From Tenebrio molitor (Eukaryota; Arthropoda; Insecta; Coleoptera; Tenebrionidae): a stretch of 64,000 bases of DNA. Under the pieces are notes generated by a model that was not told the DNA's origin, searched no databases, and worked only from the letters and a program-made list of their open reading frames with translations. The translations under genes and the position numbers were made by a program. Position 1 is the stretch's first letter. Every line of letters begins with the position of its first letter. The DNA lies in assembly GCF_963966145.1 (NCBI RefSeq), contig NC_091049.1, positions 29,078,001 to 29,142,000 of the forward strand, given 5' to 3'. Positions 32,517 through 43,162 of this stretch are shown in pieces.

Positions 32517-34363
32517 ATGTAAGTCTGGTCCAATCACCACAAAATAGTTATTTACGAAATGAGTGCGAGAAAACATTTTTGCGCCATATTTGACGACGAG
32601 CGACGAAGGAGCGAGTGCTTCATTTGCGCGAATATGCTGAATACGTCTTCTAGCATCGAACATTATGTCTGATTTTTCGTATATCCTTTATGAATAGAAA
32701 GGGGCTTGTCACTCTTTCGAAATTGTCATAATCCAAATTGGAAAAATTGCATTTTGCACACCAGAGATTATTATTATTATCAAGTCAAATTATTTTTCAG
32801 AATGCTCAAAAACGCGAATGCTTTTTGGATAATTTTCAAGCACTAGTGCGCGAAATCAACGTTCGCGCACTAGTGCTTCAAAATCATCCAAAAAAACATT
32901 CGCACTAGTGCGCGAATATCGATTTTACGCACTACTATGCGGTCGCAAAATGTCATTTTAAAGGTAATGAGTTCAAAACAAGTTTTACTCTTTTAGGCCA
33001 CCACCAACCAACGACCCCACTTACTACTCCCTGAAACTGCTGAAAGTCTGCGGCTTGCACCCCGACTCCAGATCAAAACTTCTCAACATCTACTTCTGCG
33101 TCAACTACTTCTTCTTCTTGTGCATCCTCACCCTCGCGAGCATCGGCGTGGTGACCACAGTGCAGAACAATGTGTTCGAGGCCATCGAGAATCTGCAAAC
33201 CGTGTTCTTGTACATTCACGTAAGTTCCCACCAGACGCAGAAATTTTTGGTGATTGTCTCCGATTAGCTCCTGGGCAAGTACCCCAACCTCTTCTTCAAG
33301 AAGCCCATCTTGTCGCACCTACTTGAGCAGCGCTGCAATTTCTGGCAAGTGGAAGACTTCCCAGACGAGGTTCGCCAAGAGTGTCAACGAATTCTCACCA
33401 CCACGACTAATTTTGTGCGGTACTTTATCGTGGTCACGTTCCTGGTCATCATGAATTTTTTTCTGCAACCCATTCTGACTGGCGATCTTCCGGTGAGGGT
33501 CTACGTGCCCAAAGGATGGTTCCACGTGATCAACTTGACCTACTGGTACCTGATCCCAGTCATAATTGGAAGCATCTACGGTTCAGATTTGATCTTTTGC
33601 TCGATTTGTGTCCCGGTGATCGTCCAGTTCAAGCTGCTGAAGTACAAGTTTGAAAACTGGAGTTTCGGGGACGCATCGAAAAAGGAGTTTCAAGAGGAGT
33701 TAAGAGTACTAGTCGACCATCAGAATTTTCTAGTGGAGTGAGTACCCCAAAACAAGGGAAAGGAACAAGAACAAACATGTTTTAGGTACTGCAAGGAAAT
33801 CAACGGGTACACCAATGCAATTTTTCTCAACCAGGTCATCGTCTCGACCGCCATTATATGTATGCAGTTGTTTATAGTATCACAAAAGTATGTACCAGAC
33901 AGTAAATTCAACTGTCAACTGTTTCGCTCATTTGCAGAGAGTTTCTTCTTCCAAATAAGTTGAAGTGTCTCGGGTACTGTTCCATGGAGGTGATCGAGAC
34001 TGCCATATATTGCTTCAATGCGGAGGTACTCTCAGAAGCTGTAAGTACCGAACAGTTAAGAAGAATCTTGTTATGACTTGAGGTCGTTCCAGTCTGAGAG
34101 TATTGGAGACGCGGTTTACAACTCGCCCTGGTACGACACTAGTGTTCTAGAAGTACGCAAAACCGTCACTTTAGTGATTGCAAAATCGCAGAAGAAAATT
34201 GTCTTCAGCGGTTTTGGTTTGGTTTGGATCAACTTGAAGACTTTCACCCAAGTGAGTTCCAGAATGTTTTTTGGACAAGACTAATGTTCTTTTTTAGATT
34301 TTTAAAACTGCAATGTCCTTTTATAGTTATCTGAACACTATGGTGTCATTCGAACACGACTAG
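32517..34363 (+). CDS. Odorant receptor (7tm_6), 374 aa, split start codon
   Basis: Exons: 32517-32518 (AT), 32997-33219, 33268-33737, 33786-33887, 33938-34040, 34093-34251, 34298-34363; total 1125 nt, phases consistent. The start codon is split AT|G by a 478-bp intron that contains repeats, whereas the same intron is 44-52 bp in the other two split-start genes. Hydrophobic helices fall at the usual receptor positions (NYFFFLCILTLASIGVV, FIVVTFLVIMNFFLQPIL, WYLIPVIIGSIYG, IIC MQLFIVSQK). The tail INLKTFTQ-IFKTAMSFYSYLNT is the conserved C-terminal odorant-receptor motif. Exon lengths 223, 102, 103, 159 and 66 equal those of the gene at 22416. Confidence 0.92.
32814..32903. repeat. Short palindrome with repeated CACTAGTGCGCGAA words, in receptor intron 1
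   Basis: GCGAATG...TTTGGATAATTTTCAAGCACTAGTG on the left is mirrored by CACTAGTGCTTCAAAATCATCCAAA...CATTCGC on the right. The centre CGCGAA...TTCGCG is also palindromic. It accounts for part of the expansion of this receptor's first intron. Confidence 0.75.
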
Positions 34364-34507
34364 ATCTTAAGCACTTTCCAATTTTGAAAAATATAGTTTC
34401 AAAAATCAGCAGTTGGAATTTTTTCGTTACCAAACTTCTAAGTTACACTTCTTTTTTCTTAATAATGAAATATTTCAAACTGGAAATCTAGCGAAACGTC
34501 TTTTAAG

Positions 34508-34963
34508 TACAGGGTGTTATTGAAAGTTGTACAGATAATTTAACCACGAGCTATTTTTTGAGCTACAATTTTTTTTATTGCTTTTAGTCTTCTACGTTGT
34601 TAAACAACCTCGTAGGTAAAATTTCGGCACATTTTAAAAATACACCTGTATATAATATTTTATAACACGTACACCAATGCGGTTTCCTTGTTTTAATGCA
34701 TATTTCCTATAGGTTACTTCACATTGGCGTACATTTTATAAAACATGATATACAGGGTGTATTTTTAAAATGTGCCGAAATTTTACCTACGAGGTTGTAG
34801 GACAACATAGAAAACTAAAACCAATTTAAAAAAATTGTAGCTCAAAAAATAAATGTCATTTTATTTTTTGACATAGGATTTTTTAAATCTTTTTTCCGAA
34901 ATCTACATGAAGCCAGTAACTCGTGGTTAAAATATCTGTACAACTTTCAATAACACCCTGTAT
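34508..34963. repeat. Fold-back element family 1, complete copy with nested inner repeat
   Basis: The outer ends are TACAGGGTGTTATTGAAAGT and its mirror ACTTTCAATAACACCCTGTA. A nested pair inside has TACACC-TGTATATAATATTT and ATGATATACAGGGTGTATTT, enclosing the block ACCAATGCGGTTTCCTTGTT. It looks like one element inserted in another, or a composite. Confidence 0.85.
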
Positions 34964-35289
34964 AAAATACTTTGAAAGACAATTTTTAAATTACATTTTT
35001 TTGACTATTCGCGTCATTTTATCGCACAACCTTCACCGAAGAAATCCATTTCCTGCACCCTGCAATCGTTGCATGCATTATAGATCATCCCTCGATTTAA
35101 GGGAGGGTTCTCGTCAACCACCACGCCTAAAAACTAGCATTTTAATAATAAATCTCACCGAATAAAGACATCTGCGTCAATAATAAATCAGTCCGAGAAA
35201 AATTCTCTTCTCTGTACCACCCCCTTGATTTTTGTCGAATGTTCATAAAATTATTTATCGAGAGCTGGACGAGTCAGTTGACAGTTGAA

Positions 35290-36654
35290 ATGTCGAGCAA
35301 CTGGCACCACCTCACCCTCTACCCTCTCAGGTGGTTGCGGTTGGGGGGGTTGCACCCTCGCAACAACAGCAAGTTTGCAACCATTCAATTCTTGTTCAAT
35401 TTTTCGTACTTTGGGTTGGTCATCGTGTTGGCACTTGTGGAAATTCTGGTGTCGTACCGCGACAACATCTACAACTCCATCGAGAGCGTCTTGACCATTT
35501 TCTTGTACCTCCATGTGAGTCTCTGCCCGCGAAAATATTAAAATGACCTCCAGGTTCCTAGATAATGGGAAAATACACAATCCTCCACTTTAACAAATCC
35601 ACCCTCGAGCATCTCCTCGAAGACAGACAAAAATTTTGGAGGGTTGAGGATTTTGACGGAAGTACTCGTCACGAGTGTGACGAGATGATGAAGAGCGCCT
35701 CGACAGTCATCAAGAGCTACTTGGGCTACAGTTGTTTGGTCGCGTCGAGTTTCTTGATACAACCCATAATAACCGGGCAACTCCCAGTTTTCCTGTACGT
35801 ACCCCCCGGTTGGTACTACTTCTTGTTTTTCAGCTTCTTCTACTTGACTCCCTACATCATGGCAAGCATCTGGGGAGTGGACACGATTTTCTACTCGATC
35901 TCTACACCTGTCAGGGTTCAATTGAAGCTGCTGGCTTTCAAATTCAAAAATTTGGACCTAGATTCGATCAGATCTGACGACGATCAATCAATAAGGAAAG
36001 TCAAAGAACAGATGAAAGAACTGATCGACTATCACAACTTCCTCATCAAGTCAATTGCAACAGATATTTAATTTGTCAGCGAGTTAGCAAGTGGTACTTT
36101 CAGGTACTGCAACCACATCAATAGAATGTCAAGCGGCATCTTTTTGATCCAGTTTCTGGTCGCCATTGCTACATCTTGCATGCAACTCTTCATAGCTTCT
36201 CAACGGTAAAAACCCACTCTTTGGAGTCATATTTTAAGAATCTCTTCCAGGGAATTTGGTCTTGTGAACAAATTCAAATGTTTGGCGTACTTTACAATGC
36301 AAATTATTGAAACTGCGATGTATTGCTTTTCTGCAGAACTGATCTCAGAAAGTGTGAGTACCAGTTTAGACTTGTTTCTTGATTTGGAAATAGTTTGCAG
36401 ATGTTGGTAATGCAGTTTACCAGTCGAAGTGGTACGACCTTCCTGTCAACTCAATCAAAAAAGACATAGCTCTAATAATTACCAGAGCTCAGAAAAGAGT
36501 GGTTTTTAGTGGTCTCGGTTTGGTTTGGATCAACATGGAGACTTTCACACGAGTAAACTACAAACAACACGCTCCACGTGGTACTAACCTCTTCTTCCAG
36601 ATTTTCAAGACAGCTCTGTCTTTCTATACTTACCTGAACACTTTGGTCTACTAA
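35290..36654 (+). CDS. Odorant receptor (7tm_6), 376 aa, unsplit start codon
   Basis: Exons: 35290-35514, 35562-36049, 36104-36205, 36251-36353, 36394-36552, 36601-36654; total 1131 nt in phase. The ATG at 35290 places GLHP 20 residues in, exactly as in its paralogue at 32517, and so is preferred over an in-frame ATG at 35239. Unlike the three upstream receptors the ATG is continuous, with no intron in the start codon. Helix-like stretches (SYFGLVIVLALVEILV, YLTPYIMASIWG) and the C-terminal INMETFTR-IFKTALSFYTYLNT identify the family. Exon lengths 102, 103 and 159 are conserved across the cluster. Confidence 0.92.
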
Positions 36655-36824
36655 CTGGACTAACTGCAGTACCATTTTTGCAATTTAGATATTTTGCAAT
36701 ATCCGCTGCACGTGTAGACAATTTTGCAGCACCTTTTGTTCATAAAAACAGAAAAATGCAAATCTGGGAAAAATAGGTACATTGTTTGGATTTTAAATAA
36801 ATTTGAAATTCAAATTGAGGAAAA

Positions 36825-36832
36825 TATATAAG
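36825..36832 (+). promoter_or_regulatory. TATA box of first desaturase
   Basis: TATATAAG lies about 70 bp before the ATG at 36903. Confidence 0.4.
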
Positions 36833-36902
36833 TGAATGACATGAACCAATTAGCTTAGTTAGGAATTCACAGTCAACATAACACTGCAGCATAAAGACGA
36901 AA

Positions 36903-38273
36903 ATGAGCGGTACCACCCCCAAGATGGAAATCGTTTGGATGAATGTGACGTTATTTTGTTTGTACCACATAGCCGCCCTGAACGGAATCTATTACTTCTT
37001 AACTCTTCAGATTCACTGGAAAACTTTCCTTTGGGGTAAGTTGAGACTCTCTTTTAAAAACAATTGTGGACAACAAATTTGACAGTACCATTTCTGCCAT
37101 CTTTTAAAACGAAAAACATTTGGAAGTACGTTAAAATAAATAAAACAGATTGGGGTCATTTCCGTTGAACCAAAAGTGTTACAACAGTGAATTGATAAGT
37201 TGAACAATTCTTTCCTGACGTACATATTTTGTAAAATTTAGTCAACCGGAAGAAACTAATTTTGCCGGGGGTCACCCATCCAAACATTGACCACACCCAT
37301 CCCTGCTTAACTTCTTTATTATTGTTACCGCTAATGGTACTATTGGTACTATTATTATTATTGTTATTATTTAGTGTGCCTCCTCCAATGCTTGTCGAGC
37401 CAGGGCATCACCTCCGGCGCCCACCGCCTCTGGTCCCACCGCTCATACAAAGCCACCCTGCCCCTCCGCTGCTTCTTGTGCTTCTGCCAGACCATCGCCT
37501 TCCAGAATGACGTGTACGAATGGGCGCGGGACCACCGCGTCCACCACAAGTACACCGACTCCAACGCCGACCCGCACAACGCCTCCCGCGGCTTCTTCTT
37601 TTCCCACATGGGATGGCTGCTGGTGCGCAAGCACCCAGACGTCATCTCCAAGGGCAAGACGGTGGACATGAGCGACCTCGAGGCCGACCCGGTACTCATG
37701 TTCCAGCGCAAGTACTACCTGATCTTGGCGCCGCTCTGCTCCTTCGTCTTGCCAGCAGTCATTCCGTGGTACTGCTGGGGCGAGGACTTCTACGTGTCCT
37801 GGTGCTACGCCACCATGCTGAGGTACTTGGTCAGCTTGCATTTCACCTGGCTGGTGAACAGCGCGGCGCATATGTGGGGCACCAAACCGTACGACAGGTA
37901 CTCGTTCAGTACCCTTCGATGCAGGGTTCTAGAGTGTGATTTCAGGAATATCAAGCCGGCGGAGAATATCTTGGTGTCGTACTTGACGATGGGGGAGGGC
38001 TGGCACAACTACCACCACACGTTTCCGTGGGACTACAAGGCGGCGGAACTGGACAAGTACTCCGGGAATTTGAGTACCGCTTTTATTGATCTCATGGCGA
38101 AGATTGGCTGGGCCTACGATCTCAAAACGGTATCTCCCGACATGGTGAAGAGGCGGATGCGAAGAACCGGTACTGCTACTACTAAATCCGACTCCAAAGA
38201 GTACCAGCAGGAAGATCGTCCCTTATTTATAGAAAGATATTGTGATAGTAAAAACGAAAAACAATTAAGTTAA
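36903..38273 (+). CDS. Acyl-CoA delta-9-type desaturase, 327 aa
   Basis: Exons: 36903-37035, 37375-37897, 37946-38273; total 984 nt. These membrane di-iron enzymes introduce a double bond into acyl-CoA in the ER, and in insects serve lipid, hydrocarbon and pheromone synthesis. The histidine boxes are complete: HRLWSH (61-66), HRVHH (98-102), HNYHH (239-243), plus NSAAH before the third box. The N-terminus is short, MSGTTPKMEIVW, without the 40-50 residue hydrophilic leader common in the family. Intron 2 (48 bp) is a multiple of three and free of stops, so retention would only insert 16 residues between YDR and NIKPAEN; I treat it as an intron because the spliced join matches its neighbour and the family. 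A TTATTA tract precedes the exon 2 acceptor. Confidence 0.93.
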
Positions 38274-39470
38274 GTTATTTCCCGCATGTAGTTAAGCACG
38301 TTGTTACCAGTACCTACTTATAAAAATAGAAATAAAAACAGTTGAAAACACGGGTACAAGTGAAAATTATTTAGAACCTCAGGTGGCTTTGTAGATGTGT
38401 TTCAGGACTGCCAACCCAATAGATATTCACCCAAGTTGAAAAACATTTTAATCAATAACTGTATAGGAAGAAGGAAACGACTTTACCGACATTTCTCTGT
38501 TTCTAGAACTGGCAGTAGATATCTCCATCTGCGCTACTAAGAAAAAATGTCATAATTTTTATCTAAGCACTTATTTTGTTAGTACTGTGTTCCTTATTTT
38601 AGGAAGTTTAACCGGATAATAAAAATCACTGCAGATAAGTAATGGATTTTTCTTTAATAATGTTTCTTGGGAATACAGTTTTCCTTACAAAATGCAAAAG
38701 CGTGCAGAAAGTGCAGAAAAGTTGTACTGTTCTTGTTGTCGATAAAGAAGTGCAATTTCCTACCAATTTAGCAAATTTTTAAAATGTTCTATAATAACAA
38801 TATACAGGCTGTCCCAGAATGAACCAGCATAATTTTAACCACGAGCTACTGGCTTCATGTAGAATATTAAAAAAATTCTATGTCCAAAAATAAAATGACA
38901 TTTAATTTTTGAGGTAAAAATTTTTTTAATTACTTTTAGTCTTCTACGTTGTCCAACAACTTCGTAGGTAAAATTTCGGCACATTTTAAAAATACACCCT
39001 GTATATCATATTTTATAAAATGTACGCCAATGCGAAGTAATCTCTAGGAAATATGCTTTACAACAAGGAAACCGCATTGGTGTGCGTTTTATAAAATATG
39101 ATATACAGGGTGTATTTTCAAAATGTGCCGAAATTTTACCTACGAGGTTGAGACAGTTTCTGCAAAACATTTCTCTTAAAATCTTCTCACATTTTTGTAA
39201 ACTTTTGAAAAATAGATAGATAATAGGAAATATATCGTCTCAAACGAAATAATTGTGTCATCTCGATTTGAATAAAATAAGACAGTGTCAGTTATCATTC
39301 AAAACAAACGAAATTGTAAGGAACAGATAGGAACTGAACTAATTTCGACCAAGGAGATAATTTATGCCATATCTTATCAGCTCGATTGTTTAAAAAATAT
39401 TTATTCATTAGAATTACAAATCCGGATTATAAAAGTCGCCGAATTGTTTTTATCTGCACTAACTGATATC
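38274..39470. other. Intergenic region between the two desaturases
   Basis: It contains a truncated family-1 fold-back (38803-39151). The frame in front of the second desaturase stays open upstream of its ATG for 62 codons from 39285, but this part has no family similarity and is taken as leader. Confidence 0.5.
38803..39151. repeat. Fold-back element family 1, truncated at right
   Basis: It starts TACAGGCTGTCCCAGAATGA, carries ACCACGAGCTACTGGCTTCA and the inner nested pair ending ATGATATACAGGGTGTATTT, then stops after CTACGAGGTTG at about 39151. The right outer arm is missing. Confidence 0.8.
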
Positions 39471-40538
39471 ATGTCCAGCACGTACAAGCGGGAAATCGTG
39501 TGGACCAACGTTTTCCTCCTCACTGCGTACCACTATTTCGGCCTCCACGGTTTGTACCACCTAGTGACCGCGCAGCACTACTGGATAACCTTCCTTTGGG
39601 GTAAGCCACTCAACCCGAAAATACTAGTAAAAAATCTGTTCAGCTTTTTTGTTGGGAGAACTTTCGAATATCGGTACCATCTGCGGCGCCCACCGCCTCT
39701 GGAGCCACCGCACCTACAAAGCAAGACTTCCCTTGCGCCTCTTCTTGATCTTTTGCAACACCCTCAGCTACCAGACGAGCGTGTACGTGTGGGCGAGAGA
39801 CCACCGGGTCCACCACAAGTTCACGGACACAGATGCCGACCCGTACAACATCAACCGAGGCTTCTTCTTCGCCCACATGGGCTGGATAATGGTTCGCAAG
39901 CATCCAGATGTGATCAACAAAGGGAAAAGCGTCGACATGAGCGATTTGGAAAATGACAGGATGGTGATGTGGCAGCACAGGTACTTCACAGTTTCGGCGA
40001 CGCTTTTGTCGTTTGTGGTGCCGACGGTGGTGCCGTGGTACTATTGGGGCGAGGACTGGTACGTGGCGTTTTGTGTAGCAGGAATGTTCAGATACGTCGT
40101 TACGCTTCACGGCACGTGGCTGGTCAACAGTGTGGCTCACCTTTGGGGTACCAAGCCCTACGACAGGTACTACTCTCGAGGATTTCAATTCTTTGTGCTT
40201 TCATTTCTTGTTTTAGTACTATTAAACCCACAGATAATATGTTTGTGTCGTATGTGACCCACGGGGAAGGCTGGCACAACTACCATCACACTTTCCCGTG
40301 GGACTACAAAGCGGCTGAGTTGGACAGCTACAACGGAAACTCCAACACTGCTTTCATTGACTTGATGGCCAAAATTGGACTCGCTTATGACCTCAAGACT
40401 GCATCGGTGGAGCTGGTGAAGAAGCGCGTCCAAAAAACAAAAAGTGAGAGTGCGTTTGTGGGAAAAAAAAAGTTTGACAAGGGAGACTTGGTGTTCGTAC
40501 CATCATCCATTGCAACAAGTGAAGTACGTTTTAGATGA
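39471..40538 (+). CDS. Acyl-CoA delta-9-type desaturase, 324 aa (tandem paralogue)
   Basis: Exons: 39471-39600, 39644-40166, 40217-40538; total 975 nt. Exon 2 is 523 bp, identical in length to the upstream paralogue, and both introns are at the same positions, showing tandem duplication. Histidine boxes HRLWSH, HRVHH and HNYHH and the NSVAH motif are intact, so activity is expected. The start MSSTYKREIVW aligns with MSGTTPKMEIVW of the neighbour, again without a long hydrophilic leader. The frame is open back to an ATG at 39285; that longer start is possible but not supported by the paralogue. AATAAA follows at 40562-40567. Confidence 0.93.
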
Positions 40539-40561
40539 CCCGATCTGTATCATAAATGATT

Positions 40562-40567
40562 AATAAA
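40562..40567 (+). terminator. Polyadenylation signal of second desaturase
   Basis: AATAAA 24 bp after the stop codon. Confidence 0.5.
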
Positions 40568-41123
40568 CATTTTTTAACTGACAAAATTGTTGGTACTTGA
40601 CTTGAATGATAATTTTTTGTGTTTTGATTGAAGCAATTGAGACAATTTTCGAGAATGATGGCAAAAATGTTTGAAAAATGTTCGAAACACTAGATGACTA
40701 GATACAACTATTTTATTTTTTCTAAATACATGCCTATTAGGAACAATATTCATTTGACGAATGTCTAATGTCAATTGATTAACAACTTCTAGATCTAGAT
40801 AAAAAATTAGATTTTCCTGATCTTGTGATGAAGTTCTAGATCTACGAGACTTTTTGAAATCGTTTCTTTTTTTTTTTAGTGAATTTTTGGTCACTGATCT
40901 GCCTTTCGAGAACTATTCACTAGGACATTCATAGATAGATAGATTTAATGTAGCGATGTAGGATTCCATCTTGGAAATTAGTACCATGATGGTACCACTA
41001 TAATTTTCGGAACAAACAGTAATCACCAGGGTCTAGGTGTGGAGAATAAGGAAATCATTGAAGTATTCTGAAACTGTAGGTGTAAATAGTACCCAGACAT
41101 GTTCCAACCTGGTTAGCTTCAAA

Positions 41124-41460
41124 TACAGGGTGATTTTGAAAGTTGTACAGAAATTTTAACCACGAGCTACTGGCTTCATGTAGAACTCGAAAAAAATATT
41201 TAAAAAATTCTATGTCAAAAAATTAAATGACATTTTTTTTTGAGCTACAATTTTTTTTTTATTGCTTTTAGTCTTCTACGTTGTTCCACAACCTCGTAGG
41301 TAAAATTTCGGAACATTTAAAAATACACCCTGTATATCTTAAAAAAAATAAATGTCATTTTATTTTTTGTCAAAATTTTTTAAATATTTTTTCCGAGTTC
41401 TACATGAAGCCAGTAGCTCGTGATTAAAATTTCTGCACAACTTTCAAAAACATCCTGTAT
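41124..41460. repeat. Fold-back element family 1
   Basis: TACAGGGTGATTTTGAAAGT at the left and ACTTTCAAAAACATCCTGTA at the right are mirrored. The CACGAGCTACTGGCTTCATG signature is in the left arm, with its mirror in the right arm. The inner right half is shortened. Confidence 0.85.
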
Positions 41461-42071
41461 GTTTTCACATGATACGTTAGAAGAGAACTTTATTGAATTA
41501 ATGAAGACATTACCGAAGACACATTGCCCCTTTCTGTTGTAATAACAGAAAAAATAAATACACAATCAATATGTTATCAGTGTGAGCTGTGATAAAAGTT
41601 TTTGACAGATTCAGAAACAAAAATGTCTGGATGACCAAATAGAGGAGATTCTAGAAGTTGTAAATTCATGTCATGGTACCATTGGTACTGTTGTAGGTAC
41701 CAGATAAGGTTTCACTACCTAACTGTGCATATATGGTGTTCACTTTTGCTACCTCTCTCCATTGTCTCCATACCTAGGGTTGAATGAGTACCTAGTAGGT
41801 ACTCAGTGCTTAAAAATAACTGATTTATCAATCACAATCGTATTGATTGACCCAGATCGTTACAAAGTGTTAAAATGAACAAGGGAAAATAATTTGAATT
41901 AAATGAACAAAAGCCGGAAGAAGGAAGAGAAAACTTATTAACACACAATGACCAAAATTAGTGTAGATGATCTTGTAAAACAAATAAAGGAGAAATCAAA
42001 GCAGGAACTTCGGCAGTACTTACACTTCTCGTTGTTTTATTTTTTGTGATCCGCTTGAAGATAAAATAGTA

Positions 42072-42440
42072 TACAGGGTGTCTCAGCTAAGACTTTCGAG
42101 CCTAATAACTCAGTTATTTTCCAGCGGATTTTTGTGAAATTTAAAATGCAGATATTTTAGACGGTGAAGAACAAAATCCCATTAATGCAATCACCCAAGT
42201 CTTCAAAACGTAATTTTTACATGCCTTTTTAAAATGTTGAATCAATTAAGATTTACATAAAAAATTGATCGTCAATAAAAAATGCTGTGGGGAAAAACTC
42301 GTCCTTGAAAGACGTCTGGTTTGCAAGAAAAAAGCAAAAAACTGTGTTAAACGTGGCTGGAAATGCAAAAACGTTGACGCGTATGAAACAAACGCGCAAT
42401 TTTGCAGAATTTTGGTCATCCCTTTTTTAGTTCTTCCAAG
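42072..42440. repeat. Fold-back element family 2, left half only
   Basis: It starts ATACAGGGTGTCTCAGCTAA and matches 43880-44240 nearly base for base through AAAATGCTGTGGGGAAAAAC and TTTTGGTCATCCC. It lacks the mirrored right half, so it is a partial copy or deletion derivative. Confidence 0.8.
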
Positions 42441-43162
42441 GAATATTTGATAGTACTGAAAAATAAACCTGCGGCCTCGATGCCGTGGCCACTTTTATAA
42501 CAATGACAATAGGAGTCCTTTCAGGATCGATTGAAGCACCTCGGTGGCAAGAAGACGCTAGTTGCAAGGATGTAGCGACAGTAGAAATAATTAATAGTAA
42601 GAATAATTTTTTTTTTGAAGTTTTGGGTTTGCGTTCTCCACCTCGTCCACATTATTTCAATCAGGTTCCCTGTCAGGGTGGAAAACAATAACACCGGAAA
42701 AATTTAATAAAGTGGAATTGATTAACTCAAAGGTGCAAACACGAGACACACGCCGCTTTTATTATGAAAGCTCTTCTTTTCTTTGGACGATCGAATCAGT
42801 CGAACAACAAAAACACACCGTTGTTGGCCGTAATAATAAACTGATTTCACAATAAACTCGCTCATGAGGGTAAACCTTTTATTAGTCCTGGGAGGGTGAC
42901 GGCGCGCAAGCGAGAGGGATGCGGCCGACACGTCTCTGTCTGTCAAAGGGGTCGCAAGAATTAATAAGACTAAACTAACGTCTTTATTAACAAGGATTCA
43001 GTATATGTACACGATACACGCACTACAGGGCGATCATTGCAAAACCTACCCTACCTCTAATTTACATTGCATGTTCACGATGAGTATTTCCTCAACCAAA
43101 ATCTAGCTTGTTGATCGGAGAGAAGGAGTATGTACAGATGAGGTGGTGGAGAGAGAGAGGGC

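Larger units (their letters stand above)
40568..43162. other. Intergenic region between desaturase and bsh
   Basis: No gene is supported. A family-1 fold-back copy (41124-41460) and a half copy of another element (42072-42440) fill part of it. The bsh 3' UTR must lie in the right part. The open frame at 42265-42450 lies inside the repeat and is shared with 44090-44230, so it is repeat-derived. Confidence 0.5.

Noticed and set aside
37443..37871. Long minus-strand frame opposite the first desaturase
   Set aside because: It is the antisense shadow of a GC-rich, strongly coding exon with complete histidine boxes on the plus strand; no domain of its own. The same applies to 39640-40188.
39285..39470. 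62-residue N-terminal extension of the second desaturase
   Set aside because: The extension shows no desaturase-like sequence, and the paralogue starts at the position of ATG 39471. It cannot be fully excluded without transcript data.
42265..42450. 61-aa frame
   Set aside because: It lies within family-2 repeat sequence that recurs at 44.09-44.23 kb with disabling differences.
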